DNA of 64,000 bases, from the NCBI GenBank assembly GCA_947396885.1, contig OX377201.1, positions 62,284,983 through 62,348,982 on the forward strand, given 5' to 3'. The position numbers were made by a program, and so were the translations under genes. The notes below the pieces were generated by a model. It ran no database searches. It worked only from the letters and a program-made list of their open reading frames with translations, and was not told where the DNA came from. The stretch comes from Heligmosomoides polygyrus polygyrus. Taxonomy: Eukaryota > Nematoda > Chromadorea > Rhabditida > Heligmosomidae. Shown here in pieces: positions 19,901-34,900 of this stretch (within the stretch, counting starts at the first letter, position 1; each line of letters starts with the position of its first letter).

Positions 19901-22900
19901 CTGAAAACAGTGAGTTACTCAACGACTTCTCAAAGGCATCGCTCTCAACAGTGTTCACTAGCCGCAGTGCGGAACTGACTGCTTTGCTGTGGCGATGAAA
20001 CCGGACTCCTTCAGAAATAAAACGGGCGGACTTCAATATTTTTTGTTTATTCAAACAGCCTGACGAAGTTAAATTATTCATTTAGAGATTTGTTTAAAAA
20101 TCACTGTTGCAGTGTTCTGAGAAAAAACAACACTTGTTTAATAGACACGAAATACTTATCCTTTGCGCACCAACAGTTTTTTAGGTTTAGCTTGACGCAC
20201 AGTAGATCAATCAATCAGCTGGCATGTTACGTGGAGAGACTGCGTCTCACACTCGCTCTACACATTGCTTTGTCCACTGGAATGACAGGGTGATTGCTGC
20301 TTCCATGCGTATGGATCCGGAAACAGCAAAAGCGGTCAGAATGGCGACCCTAACGGTATCGAGCGGTCTACCGACACCCATTGATTTCACTTATGTTTCC
20401 GCAGATTAAGCACTTTGAGTTGAGACTCTCACACTCTGTTCCTCAGGACTTAGTAGAACATGTACTTCGGAGAATGAAATGAAAGTAAGAGGGCCTAAAG
20501 AAGAAAAGAACACGGTCGGGGTGTTCTATACTCGGGGTTTGGGGCGAAGCCCCCAACCAAACGCTGTCATTGACGACGAACGGCTGCGTTGGACCGTCAC
20601 ATCCGCCTCCCACCACGCCTGACTCTGGTACTCACCGCTGCGGCTCATCTGGTCGACGGTTTCTGAGTGATCCTTTCCGGGGAGGGCTACTGATATCAAC
20701 TAGCTGCCACCAGTCTAGGTGAATTACAACTTCTTTCTCTTGCGTGGTCGTGGAGACTCCTTTTCTCCACTATTCAGAACGGATGAAGGAGAGGCCTGTT
20801 CAGTCTGAAGATTCACCGTCATCGACGGATTTCGATTGTGCAGCTGAACTACTGATTAAGGTCGAAAGCATTCTCCACACATTCCGGTCATCATCGCTTT
20901 TCTGATTGAGAACAAAAAACAGACAGATGCGGTTTGTTGCCGTAATCGTGCGCTGGATGAAGGGGTCGTTGTTCTAAGTAGAAGAGTTAGGTTTCTCAAA
21001 GAAGAGAACAGCATGTCACCCAATTCGCTTGAGAATTGCCAAATTGCGATGCGTCGTTGCTCTGCCTCTGAGAAGGTTGCCAGGATTTTTCATGTGTTCC
21101 TCAACTATTTGATTTTTTGCCTGTAGACTACTGCCCAATTTCCGTTCGTTGTGTGAGACCCCATAGCTCAACCTACGACAGGCTTATCAAAATGGTATTC
21201 CCTTCCTCATAGCCGCAGAGGCAGCAATGTGGTGAGCACCTCACTTGAGCTACCTTCCGCATAAAAAGGGCATACTCATTAGCCCCCTTAGCTCCTCGCT
21301 TCCCAAGCAGGAACGTGAGCGGATTAGTGCTGAATAGAAGGCTCGCCGCGATGCTATTCCTATAGTAAAGACTAGAAGAAGAGATCCTGTCACATCTCAA
21401 CACTTCGAACTGGGAGCATAAATGACCAGACATGGAGGCACCACCGGTGGAAGGTGAGCCAAGTCTCCGCAAGGGCTATAACACCCAATTCGAACTGCTG
21501 GATTATACCTGTTAATTTATTGGCATCTCGATGAACTGGGCGACTATTCACCAAACCAGGCACGTGTTCGGCACGTCTACGGCTGGCCAGACACGGTCGC
21601 CGACGTGTTCGGCCACTGTGCTGTGCCACTACACAGTGCCCGCACTCCAGTTGTGACGGACGGAAACACACACGCACACACATACGCACACACACATGCA
21701 CACACACACGCTTGCTCCTTCATATATAGTAGGAAAAGGAGATCAAACTGAGTCTCTTGTCCAAAGATGACTCATACCTATAGACTGCTGGATGACACAC
21801 TAAATCAGTCTATGGGATACGAGTGGACTGCATTGGTTTACGAAACATGAAACTGTTTGCAGGATTTAGTGGAACAGAAGCAGAACTACCAAAGAGCTGG
21901 TGGAGTAACTGCCTTACAAGGGAAGGATACTAGGCGAGCATAGGGCTCTGAGATGAGATGCCTGGATGTGGCTTCCTGGATGTGGCTTCGAACGGTGATT
22001 CCAGATACGTGTTCCATTTCTGCTGTGCTTATCTGTGATCGAAGTTACGGACCATCTTCAGCATGGCTCCGAGCTCAAGTAGCCTTGAAACTGTGAGGAG
22101 AGGCGTGATAAGACGGGATGGTTTATGGCTCGACTCCCCTGTGATGCAGCGTTTTTGCATTTCCTAAAAAGAGATCTGCCACGATCAACTAAAGCTCTCT
22201 ATGTCAAATCGCAACGGAAAACGAAATTCCCGAAGGACCGAACTCCTCCAAAAGGCGCGCCAATACAGCAGCTGGTGAGAACACAGTTTGAAAATAAGTC
22301 GGCAGCATTGTACCTACCGACCCCGTGTGTCGAAAAAAAATTCGCCCAAAGGGTTTATTCAAGGCACTGGTCACCCACGTGTAAGTATGGGTGGGGTCAT
22401 GGTAATCGATTTCGCCCAAACTTCGCTATTTAACGAAGAGAGCTTTGGTTGATTGTGACAGGTCTTTTTAGAAAGTGCAAAAATCCTGCAGCACAAGGGA
22501 GTCGAACCATAAACGAGCCCGTCTCGCCACGCCACTCTTCTGCCCCCTGCGTAACCATTGCTCGGAGACAGCACAGTTTCCAGGCTACTTGAGCCAGGAG
22601 TCATGCCGAAAATGGTCCATAACTGCGTTCACATCTGCGCACAGCAGAAAAGGAACACATATTTGGAATCAGCGTTCGAAGCCGCCTCCCGTTATATGCA
22701 CTCCAACTCAAAGTCTCATGTTCACCTAGTGTCCTTCCCTTGTTAGTTAAGAAACGTTTTTGCCCATTTTTGGTTTTTTGAAAGTTGTCCGCAGGGTTAT
22801 GAAATGCTCTGCTTTGAACTCGACTCGATTGATTAGACGACAGAACTGAAAGAATGACTGTGGCTTATCGGAATCCCTGCTGCACTTCGGCTTTGTTCGA

Positions 22901-25900
22901 ACAAATGGTGAAGGCTACTGGTGATTTCGAGTCATGCAGTCACTCGTATATTATGATGGAAAACTCCATCATTCTCGGAACTCGTTGGTCGCTTCACATT
23001 CCCTGCACTTTCTGTCGTGCAGCTAGACGATTTCTGAACATGTGTGATAATATGGCTCCACCAAAATCAGTTCTAAACCCTTGGAAAGCACATTCTTGCC
23101 TTGCCATGAGTGTTGACTAACGGTAATAGCCTCGATAAGTGAGATAAACGAGTAGAGGTGCATGCTCCAATAGGTACTAATGATCCAGCTTGTGACCATC
23201 TTTGCTTAACCTGGATAACACAGAGTGCACGAGGGATGTGAAAAAGTGGGATCTTAGTAAAGTACATTTTGAAGAGGTTAACAGATAACCCAATGAAATC
23301 CATTGGTATGCTTCAACGAATACGGCATCTGTACTGCCGACGACGATTGCCTTCTATCCAAATCTTGCATCACACCATGATCTTTTTTGCACCAAAAGTG
23401 TGTGCATAGTAAGAAAAATGGCTTTCCCAGGTGCATGCAAAAAGTAGCTTCCAGCAAGCTTGAAGTACGGAAAGGACTAATGGAAGTAATGAGCCTAAGG
23501 ATTTTGATGACTACAAGAGACTGACCATTACTTTTGAACACCGTTTGAGGAAATGCTGCAGTAGAGAGGACCACATTTCCCAGATTTGTGGAAACAAGGC
23601 TTGGAAATAAGTCGCCCTTGTTTCGCCAAAAAGAGAGAACTGAACTATAGCAATTAGTGATGACGAGAATGCTTGAATTCTCGTTGACATTTTTGAACGG
23701 GTTTTTCAGCAGGACAAAGACTGCAGTGAGCCAGTAGCTGTGCCACAATTTCTCACCACCCAGTATGTGAAAGTCAGAAATTCATCATATTCTATCAAAA
23801 TGCGCCGAACCATATTCCGCTGTTTTATTGAAAAGCTATCCCATGTAGTTGTAGGTAATCTAATTTTTATATACAACTTGAACTTCCTGCAATCGGAAGT
23901 TCTCAGCAGATGGCGTGTTTCATCTATAACTCCGGCACTTAAAAAGCAGTCACTTACAGGTCCAAAACATTATAGACGAGATCAGTACCACCGCTAGTTT
24001 TGCAAGGCCTTCTGAAATTAAAAAAAATCTGAAACGGCTCAAAGATGATGCTATCATCTCCGGCTTTAAAAGAGATAGGTCCACCATAACTGCAAAGCTG
24101 CAGTCGTTGAATGATTGGACTGCTTCACTTGATAATGATGTGAGCGTTAGTATTTTCTCGAAGCCTTTCCTTTCAAACCTTTCCGTCTGGGAGAACATTC
24201 GAAGCACGCTTTAACTTTCTATACTCCTAGGCAACTACGCAGTGGAATCCCACATGATGATGTACTGTACTGCCAACATTCTTACCTACAAACTTCCCTC
24301 ATCATTTCTGCGAACAAGAGCATGAGCTCCGCGTTCGCTGACCATTATAAATTGCAATACCCGAATGGCTCTACAGATGACATGATATTTCTAGGAAACA
24401 CTCTCTTAACGTCGTTTAGAGTGAGGTAATGAGTGGTAATTGCCTCGTTCTAACGAAAAAACTAGAGTTCCGAGGCTAGGTAAGAGGCATATAGATGGCA
24501 AGTATATGTACAGTGCAGAAGGGTTACAGCTACGGAGTTACAGGAAATGATGGAGAAGGCACCTCAGCTTCGATGCTCACCGACAGGTTATGGCAGCTAA
24601 AGCGGTGCTCAATCTGTTCCGAGACCTATTCACAACGAATCATTCTGTAGTTGCGGACGCTGCAATACATTTGCTAGATCTCGCTTGGAGTATCGCATAG
24701 CTGCTCTTAATCCCAATAAATCGAAATTAACAAATGACCTGGAAAAGCACGGAAAGTTTTACTCGTAAGGTGCTCATAAGGTCTAGAGGATTTTCGTGTT
24801 TCTTGCAGCGTAATGCGAAACATGGCGCTAGATTTGCCTTCCCTATCACGTAGGAGGAAAAGTTTGAACTAATCTACAAAGATCTATACGGTCATGCTAG
24901 ACCCAATTCCAACAACGTCTTCAAACTGTGGACGTGTAGTACCAGATGAGGTCCGACGAAGTTAGCCATCCCGAGGGATAAAGGGAATGTGAGGTTCCAT
25001 TTCCTCTTTAATAGAGCCGGCACTGAGTTCGACAGAATCCTACGGTTGAACATTGGTACCGACAAACATTGCGATTTCAAAGGGAGACTTGACAGGCTAG
25101 ATTTGTCCTAAGGAGATGTCATATCGCATTATTCTCACGGCTTCTCAAATTTCCGCTCTTACATTTGTGTGGAAAGCTCTGTGCTTGTTGCGTTGTGTTG
25201 GGTCAAATGTTCTGTTGTTGTTATATAATTTCAAAGAGACAATAATAAAAATGAAAAATAAAAATAAAAGATATGTATAAAAATAGAAGACATAAGTAAA
25301 ATAAAATGTAGATAAAATAATAATAAATACACAACCCCTCTGCATTGTAAAAATTTAGGTAAACAGCATTTACGCTATAAATAAATTAAACACTGCAATA
25401 TTCTGAACAAGTACGTGGCACAGTCCCCTCACACGAACAATTCTTTGTATCGGAGCACCTTAGACTGCACCTAAGATATCGTTTTGGCTAAAGAAATAAA
25501 ATTCTATCCGCATTCCAAAAAGGTAGGGACTTCTGCTCTATTTAGGAGTTTTTTGAAAAACAAATCCTCGAAACAAAGGACTGCTTATACACGCCGCCCG
25601 ACTCCCGGTGAAGAAGCATCGCGAGAAACAGAAGCCGGTGCATATCGCCTTTCTCGACTTGGAGAAGGCTCTCGACCGCGTACCGCGTGAGGTTATATGT
25701 ACGTCTTGCGACAACACAACGTACCTGAGGAACTCATAGAGTGGGTGCGGATGCTCTACTCTTGCCCAAAGAGTAGAGTGCAAGCTGCAGCTGGAACCTC
25801 AATGGAGTTTCCCATCTCTGTTTGGGTGCACCAAGGTTCTGCGCTTTTTCCACTCCTCTTTGTTGTCGTCATGGATGCCATTACTCGAGATCTTCAGAAG

Positions 25901-28900
25901 CCTGTCCCATGGACATTGCCCTATGCTTATGACGTGATGCTCGCTTGCGAAGATAAAGATGATCTCGAGCGGCAGGTGCAATTATGGTGCGTCCGTCTGG
26001 CGATGCTCGGACTCAAATTGAACGTCAAGAAGACCGAGTACTTAACGACTGACGTAAACGAGTCCGAGTCTCCATTAAGATTGACGGCACTGAGCATGCA
26101 CGCCTTCGATGTATAAATACCTGGGATCAACAATAGCGTCTGACGGTGGTCTGATGGTTGAAGTGAACTCACGCGTGAGTGCAGCTTGGTCCAAGTGGCG
26201 TTCGCTGACTGGCGTGTTTTGCGATAGGAAGATACCAGAGCACCTGAAGTCGAAGATCTACAGAGCAGTCGCCAGTAGCGATGTACGGCGCAGAGTGTTG
26301 GCCTGCCACTGAGGAAGTTGAAACGCGCCTCGGCATCATGGAGACGAAGATGCTGCGCTGGACGGCAGGAATTACGCGCCTGGATCGCATCCGAAACGAT
26401 GCTATTCGGCAGAAGTTCGGTGTCACGCCGATAGCGGAGAAGATGCGCGAAGCTCGCTCGCGATGCTACGACGACGTTGTGCGGGTAAAGAATACAGCGG
26501 CCGCAAGATAGGCATTGAGTTGGAAGTGTCAGGAAAGCGGCCTAGAGGACGCCCGAAGCAGCATCGGTCCGATACGTTACACATGGGCATGAAAGTAACT
26601 GGCGTCCACCCTGATGAAGTCACGACACCAGAAGAGCGGATCCCGCTACGAAGCGGGACAAACGCTGAAGAAGAAGAAGAAGAAATAACCTCGTTCAAAA
26701 TTAACTATTTGAAAAAGCAAGCTAAAGACTCCAGGAAAATAAGCTGCTCCAATCGCAAAGAGCCTGCAAGTCATTTTTTGAGATCTACTGCAGAAATGTG
26801 TAAAGTTGTATACAGCGTTGTGTAGATCTCGAAGAGAGGAATCGAACGATACAAATCGTTCCTCAAGGAACCTCAAACTAGAGGGATTGTGAGCCTGCAA
26901 CGGTTTCCGACGGTTCGCGACTCGTCCGCGACCGCCTTTCGCAATGGAGCGCAAGTTATCAATTTCGAACATTTTCATGGCTCCATATGAACTATGCTTA
27001 CCAAACGATAGAGTTCGAGCTCGCGATCTCGAACGATTTTTAAATAACTGACATTTAGTTATAGCTAAAAGACTCAAAAGCCGGGAAAATAAGGCTTTCT
27101 CGGGATTTGATCAAAAGATGCGGCTGTAGTTGTGTCCTAGCAACGTATTTTGACCGTATTATAGTGTAGGCTCACTCAAGAAATCTCTTTGAAATAAAGG
27201 CATCGAAAGATATGTTTCTACGGATACCAACAGAGGTATTCCTCCGCAGATTGCATAAAATATCAGGGATTTTCGTCCAGTTTGAACAAGGACCGAATCG
27301 AGCAACCGTGTACAACGAAGCCCTGGATAGCCTTGGACAGAGCAGCATGATAATTGCCGTGGATTTTATTCCAACTGGTAGTGTTTCTGCCAACCGGAGT
27401 TACGCACTGACCATGTTACCGCTCTAAATGTCCTAAACTTTCTAGGTGGCACCCGCCAGCGAGAGAAAGTGCATCCAGATTGTCCATTTGGTGCACTCAG
27501 GCAATGTCTTCGCAAGGATCTCGCGATGTTCAGCCGAACTATTAGGTTGTAACCGAACTAGATGGCACTGGCTCGCGCCATTTTTTGGCGCGTCTTTACG
27601 CGTTTGATTAAGAACAAACCGTAACATGTGGCATATCATTTAGAAGCGCAAACTTTGCTCTACCGGTGAGTACCAAATTTTCTATGTAAAAGTGGGAAAA
27701 CTTTAGAGTTTTATTGACTTTTTTTGCCGATGGACAAAAGGGTAATCCGAGGCATTTACTTGTATGAATTCCAGCTGGGCACTACAGCTAAGGAGGCGGA
27801 CGAGAAGATCAACGCCGCATTCGGTCAAGGATGTTCCACAATTCGGACGGCGTATCGTTGGTATCAGAAGTTCCGGAATGGAGATGAGAGCTTGGAAGAT
27901 CATGAAGGTCGTGGGAGGCATAGTGATGTTGATGAGGACAAGCTGAGAGATGTGGTAGAGGAGGATCCACACAAAGGTACCAGGGAGATAGCGAAGGTTC
28001 TTGGCGTCAGTCGCAACACAGCTGCCCGGCATCTGAAGGAAATTGGAAAGACCAAAAAGCTGGAAAGATGGGTGCCTCACGAGCTGTCTGAGGAGCAAAG
28101 AAACCGACGATATGAGATCTCGTCCGCACTGCTTCTACGGAACGAAACGAACCCATTCCTTGATCGCATCGTAACCTATGACGAGAAATGGATAATGTAC
28201 GACAACAGGCGACGATCGGCACAGCGGGTGGACAGCGATGAGAGCCCCAAGGTTTTTGCGAAGCCGGAATTGCACCAAAAGAAAGTAATGGTGACAGTAT
28301 GGTGGTGTTCGCTGGGAATTGTTCACCACAGCTTCCTCCCTCCCGGTGAATCCATCACGGCAGAGAAGTACTGCATTGAAATTGAAGAAATGATGAAAAA
28401 GTTGAAGGATATCCGGCCGGCCTTGGTAAACCGAAGGCGAGTTCTCCTTCTGCACGATAATGCTCGCCCCCATGTAGCACGAATGACGTTGCAGAAATTG
28501 AATGAGCTGAGCATTGAAACTCTACCACATCCCCCGTTTTCTCCCGACCTCTCCCCCACAGACTACCATTTCTTCAAGCATGTTGGCGACTTCTTGGTAG
28601 CGAAAATATTCAAATACCAACAGGATGCCGAAAGTGCCCTCGAAGATTTCGTCAATTCCAGAACTTCCGATTTTTATGCTACTGGGATAAAAATGCTTGT
28701 GTCACGTTGGCAAAGATGTGTGGAATCAGAGGGTTTTTATTTCGATTAATAAACTTGCCCACAAGCCGAGATATTAACTGTTTAAATTTACAGTGGTTCA
28801 GTGCCATTTATTTCGTTACAACCTAATAGTTTCGGTTGCTGCTCGGGGGCGGGTGGAAATCATTCTGCGGCGCGCCTATTTCAATAGTTAGAGTACGCCA

Positions 28901-31900
28901 CCTACTAAATGAATTCAGACACTGTAGGAGAATGCAGGAAAACAATTTCTGCGGCATCCAGGGGGGTAGTGTGTAGCTGGTTACCATTCGAGATAGTATT
29001 AGATTCGCCTTACGAAAACGTACAAATTAACTATTTATTCATTTATTCTATACGTCAAAAAGACGGGCACTAAATTCGAGAAGAAGCAGCAGAAACAACC
29101 ATGTGAAGAAAAAGAGAATGGACATCGCCACCATCGATCACAAAGGGCACATGAGATGTAATTATCGATAATCATGAATTCTTTTGGGCTGTTGCCTTTT
29201 GTTGCTTTCCTCTAAGAAGACGGCGTGTCCCTCAATCCGACCTACGATTGTGATACACTCAAAATACGTTGCTACCAGTATTGTTCCAATTCTACTGTAT
29301 GTTCAGGAATGAACAGTATACCAGTGTTTCAAAAACGCAAAAATGCCAAGCAAGTTACCGGGACTCTTTTGCGCGGCACACATGGCAGTTCTAACAGAAG
29401 CCCTGAAATTTTAAAGAAAAGTTAGCACTGGGAAATTTTAGATTGGAAGCTATACGTCTCAAGAAGTTTGCCGCAACTCGGTTTGGTATTTCGCCAAGTC
29501 TTTGTAAAGTGTTAGTGGAACCCTCTATTGTCAACAGATATATGTATATATCGGACGACCTATGGATAAATATACCACAACCATTTGGACCCAGAAGGAG
29601 CGGCGTTCCTTGCAACACAGTGGATACAAATGAATCATTTTCAGATATCGGATTAGGATATCACGTTCGGAATCATTCAAAAATCCAGGCCCACAAAACC
29701 ACCACTATCCGAACCATCCAAAAATCCAGGTTCCGCAAAAGTAGCGTTTTCCGTATGACCCAATCATCCGGAGATTTTTGGTCGCGAATCCGCGAAATCA
29801 CTGTTATCCGAATCATCCAGTTATCTGAAGATTTTTGATAGGATCCTATGTGAATTCCATTCCTCACATATCCACAAGAGCAGATAGGCGAGATGCGCGC
29901 CGAGCCGCCAATCGCAAGCGAGATTAAGGCCTATGCTATAGTTCTGCGGAAGCGTCCGCAGAACGGAACAATCTTGCGGGACCCAGCTTCCAATAGCCGC
30001 AACACCCATTTTCCACGGATCGTCAGCGACGGTCGGTGAACGGGCTGGTATACTTCCCGTTGGCGGAACGACTCCGCCGATCAACAACATCTCGCGGTGC
30101 AATGCACAGGACAGACACATAGACAAACAGAGACAAAAAACGGCACAAAGCGGCTCGGAGCGAGTCACGGCATAACGCAGCCCTCTTGAGTTGCACGAAA
30201 TTTAAAATTCTACGTTATACCGGCTAGCCCTACTCCTGTGGTGAACTGAACAAGATCACTTCTGATTTCATTTCGATCCGTATGCCTACCGAGGCGGGTA
30301 TACACTGAATACATGATGAACTCCATGTATTCCGCTTTGCGCAAAATAAACTATATCAAACTATCCATACAAAAATCCACATTAAAAAACAAAAAATCAT
30401 AAAACGTCCTATCCATACAAAAATCCTTGCTGTGGAGCGCCATTCCGAACACTTGGCTACGTTTCGAGTTCGGCGCCAAAAACGCGCTCGAACGCGAAAA
30501 CTGTTGGTGTCGGCCCCGACTGTACCGGGTCGGCGGCCGTCTTCCGCGGTGTACTTCCCGCCCGCGGACGTCCCGCGGCCAATTCCGTGGGACTACACCT
30601 TAGGCCTAACGAGCGCACAGGGATATTATCTCCAGTGCAGTAGGGTTCGTACGTTAGGCCGCTCCCTGGGTTACGGTAGCGGGCCGCGCCGCGCGCCACC
30701 GCCCTCGATCACGGTAGCGTGGCGTGTTGTTGAGCCCGCCTCGGACGGACGGGTCCGACTGCTGCCGGCAGGGACGGCTAGTGACGTCATACGCGGGCGG
30801 TTGCCGAGTCTGCTGGGCGCGCTAGGGCGCGAAAATGTGTGCCGACTGCTTTCGACTGCGTTCCTTCTACTAGCGCAGAAGAAGGGAAACAGTTAAATGG
30901 TACACAATGTTGGTGGAATATTTGACGTCTTTTGGTAGACTGAGGAAGTGGGAGCGTTTGTTAACTACGTTCGAGTGGAATGAGATCTGCTTCATATGAC
31001 TGAGGAGAAATGGCAAGCCACGTTGTCAGGAGAATTCGAAAAAGGATTGTGGTGGCTATTATTTTGAAGTTTCAGAACCAATTGCAAACTGCAAACTGCA
31101 AACTAACAACAAAAAACATGCACACTTTTATTGGGGCAGGGGATACAATGGAGTAGAAGCTTGAGCTTATTCCCGATTCTCTGGATTAATAATGGATTAT
31201 CTCAACAAGAAAGAAAAACCGGGGGCATATGTAAACCGTTTGGAAATGGTATAAAACTCGAACTATGAACAGAGGAAAACCTGGAAGGTGTAAGGAGTAG
31301 ATATTTTGATAAAGTAGCTGGGTAATAATACTTCAGACAATGGGGTGAGATAACCACCCAAGAGAATATCTAATGTTTACGGCGTCTTTTCCACCGATTC
31401 TCTATCGTGTCACTGTTCTTGAAGACCACTGCTTTCTGCTCTAATATATTGTCCGTTGTGAAAGGAAGGTTACTGTTGCCAGACACTTTAATGAACTTTC
31501 ACAGGTGTTTGGGAGACGGTTCCCGAAATTCTCTATACATTCTCCAAGTTCTCTCTTCGTAAAACCTCGGCATTTTCTTATTATGTCAATATTGCTGAAC
31601 CGAAGGAGGTTGTAAGGTGGATATTTATTGAGCTGCTCAATACACCAGACGCATACACGATATCACCTTACAACCTCGTTCAGCATAACAATATTAACAT
31701 TCTTACACATTTTTCTTTGAATACTCGGCCTTGGGAAATTTTTGAGGGATTGCTGAGACATGGGACCTTTGCTAGGCTTCAAAAACTGTTCATTGGAGCA
31801 TTAATCCGTAACTTTCCCCTTGATTGTAATTTCGCTTGTCACTTCCTCGTTACACTTCTCCAACTCGCGTGTGTTAGTTTAAGTGTCATGTTGTTCGCAG

Positions 31901-34900
31901 GCACCCTTTTAGCAAACACTCGGAAACCTTCGTATTTCTCCAACATACAAGCTGAAGCGGAGGTATTTCACTGTCTCCCTTTTCTACCAAGCCGAAAGAG
32001 CGTAGCCAACAGTAGGTGGTGCATAACTTCGTGCTCTAGCGCGCCCATTGATTAGACGCGTATGACGTCACTAGCCATCCCTGTCGGCAGCAGTCGGACC
32101 CGTCCGTCCGAGGCGGGCTCAACAACACGCCACGCTACCGTGATCGGGTGCGGTGGCGCACGGCGCGGCCCGCTACCGTAACCCAGGGAGCGGCCTAACG
32201 TAACGCACACAGTGCAGTATTGGGTGTGTTACGTTAGGTGTCTCCCACCACTGTAGAAGGCGGAGCTACGCGCTAGATTACCGTAAGCTGACCGGATGCC
32301 GCGCCCGGCTCGTCGAGATTTCGCTACGAAATGAAGCGAGTTGAGCAGAACTCTCATCTTCTGATTGCTTTTCTGCAAATTTTGGGTCCGACCACATGCC
32401 GCCTCTGAGATTACAAAGACGAAATGAGGAAAGAAGTAACACATCAAGTTTCTTCATTTTCTACGCTTCCTTATCCTTCGATGGCTTCATGATGGGCTTC
32501 GTTCAGGTCATATTCTCTTTTCAACTTTCCTATGTGCTTTGGTTGTTTTATAGTTCGTTAGTTGAGTCAGTCTGTATTAAGTGTACTATAAGGAATCACT
32601 CAGTGTCCCAAAACATACAAAAAGTAGAAGATGAAAGAGAAAGAAGGGCGAAAAACGAGTGAAGTCTTCACTCTCCACCTACAGAAAGTCTGCCTTGCGA
32701 CGCAGAGTCTGCTCTGTCTTCCGCTATACCTCATACGAGGCGGTCATCAACCTGCCGCGCTACCGTAATCGGGGAGGGGGGCGGGGGGCGGCGGCGCGCT
32801 ACCGTAGCTCAGGGAGACACCTAACGTACGAACCATCACTTGGTGCCCTTCTTCAAACGGTCACAAAAAATGGGCTGCGGTTTCTCAGTAAGGTTCACGT
32901 TGACAATTAAAAAAACTAACGTTCATTGCTGTCCAGTATTATCAAAACAAAATAGCAAGGAAGTCGTAGCCATGCTGTAACAGTATGCTAAATTCCTTCA
33001 ATTCCTTCAAAAATCATGTATTTCAGCTGTATAAGAACGGTGTAATGAGCGTATTCGGAATCAACTCTCGAGTGTCTTCAGCATGTTGTAACAGTGACAG
33101 CCGTTGTTTCATCCCACTGGCTGAAGGATATAAAAGCACCCCTACGAATGCTGCGGGGTTCGTCCTAGTCTGATCGCCGGCCGTGTGGTTTCAGCTCCGG
33201 CGCCTCCCCGCCGTTGAGGAGCTTCTGAGCCCCGATCCTCCCTTTCCCCTCCCCCCCCCCCCTGAGGCCTTATATCTGCGACTTCAATTCTGTCCACATG
33301 CGTTCCTACTGTTAATAAAACCTTCGTGTTATCGCTGTTTTGCTATGTAAGGGCCTAAGAGGCCGTATGATCTACACGTGAATAAACCTGAGGGGCCAGG
33401 TTTATTACATGGAGGTCCCGGCTAGGGTTTTTAGTAAAAACCTCAATGAACGAGCTCTCTCATAGTACCCCCTCCATTTCTGTAGATCAAAATCTCCTAT
33501 ATAATTTCGTGATGCTGCAAAATCACAATATTTCATGCGAAATTCAAATTTGTGACATTCCTGTCTTTGATATGCCAAATTGATCTTCTCTTCTATTTCC
33601 TTCGTCTTAAACGAAGTCGAAGCGTATGAATTGCTCCCTCTAGCACGAGGCCAACCAGAAATTGCATATATTCTTACATATTTCTGAGCAACAAGTGAAA
33701 TCCTGGCCAGGTCGCACCATACCTCGTGCAATAAAGTTATTCAATGAATAATGATGGTGTTGAAATAAGCGCTGTAACGTTCAAATTCTATTCAAGCATT
33801 AATGTAGAAAAGTTTAGAATTTTAAGGAATGTCACACATTCAAAATTAATTACTGACGAGAAAATACAGCATCATCCTTTTAGTTCCTCATAGCGCTATA
33901 ATCTATGTTCTATTAATATCTCTTCTTCCGTGCGTCTTTCGCAATCGTTTTTACACGGCAGCTGCCTTCGTAAGCCCAGTTTTTTATCCTAGGAATAGAT
34001 CCTGCGAACATTCACATTGCCGTGTTACAGCCCAATACTTGCGTAACTCCACATCGCGCCCTACGTGCAATTAATCTTATCCACCGGCCAACTGCTTGGC
34101 ACCCAATAATAGAATGCCACTCTCCCAACCTCGTAGCATTACAATAAGAAGTTTTTGAATAGACAGGCGCGCGCTCGCAGAGAGCCGCTCCTGTTCTCCA
34201 TTTTTCTCTGCTATTTTTGCCATCCCCGATACTCAGTCTCATATCAATCAACGAAGTCGCTCCGGTCGCAAACTATAGCTCTACCGATCGACCACCACCC
34301 CACTGGAGGCAACTGCTTCAAGTTACACTTTTACCAATAGTACCGCCCGTTCCCCCTCCCCCACTCCCTCCGAAACATTTCTCTTCCACATACCTCCCCT
34401 GTCTACTCACTCCATGGCTGAAGATAATAATTATCATAATCACCTATCCCTTCTTCACCTCAACTACATCGACTGATCTGCTATTCCTGACGATGATATT
34501 CATCAAGCTCTTCCAAACGAGTGAGGAACGACATTTACGACAGGTATCTATTATGCGTCTTCTCACTCTAGACTGGAATGGAAAGCTGCCACGAATGCCA
34601 ACATGTGATCGGAAGAAAAGTGCTCGGTGCGCTACGCTACAGTGCTACAGTGCGCTCCGTATGGCAGAATTCACAAAATCCTCTCCACCTTTCAGTCCCT
34701 GGGGACAGGGACTTCCAAATAGGGTAGGATGTAATGAGCGTATTCGGAATCAACTCTCGAGTGTCTTCAGCATGTTGTAACAGTGACAGCCGTTGTTTCA
34801 TCCCACTGGCTGAAGGATATAAAAGCACCCCTACGAATGCTGCGGGGTTCGTCCTAGTCTGATCGCCGGCCGTGTGGTTTCAGCTCCGGCGCCTCCCCGC

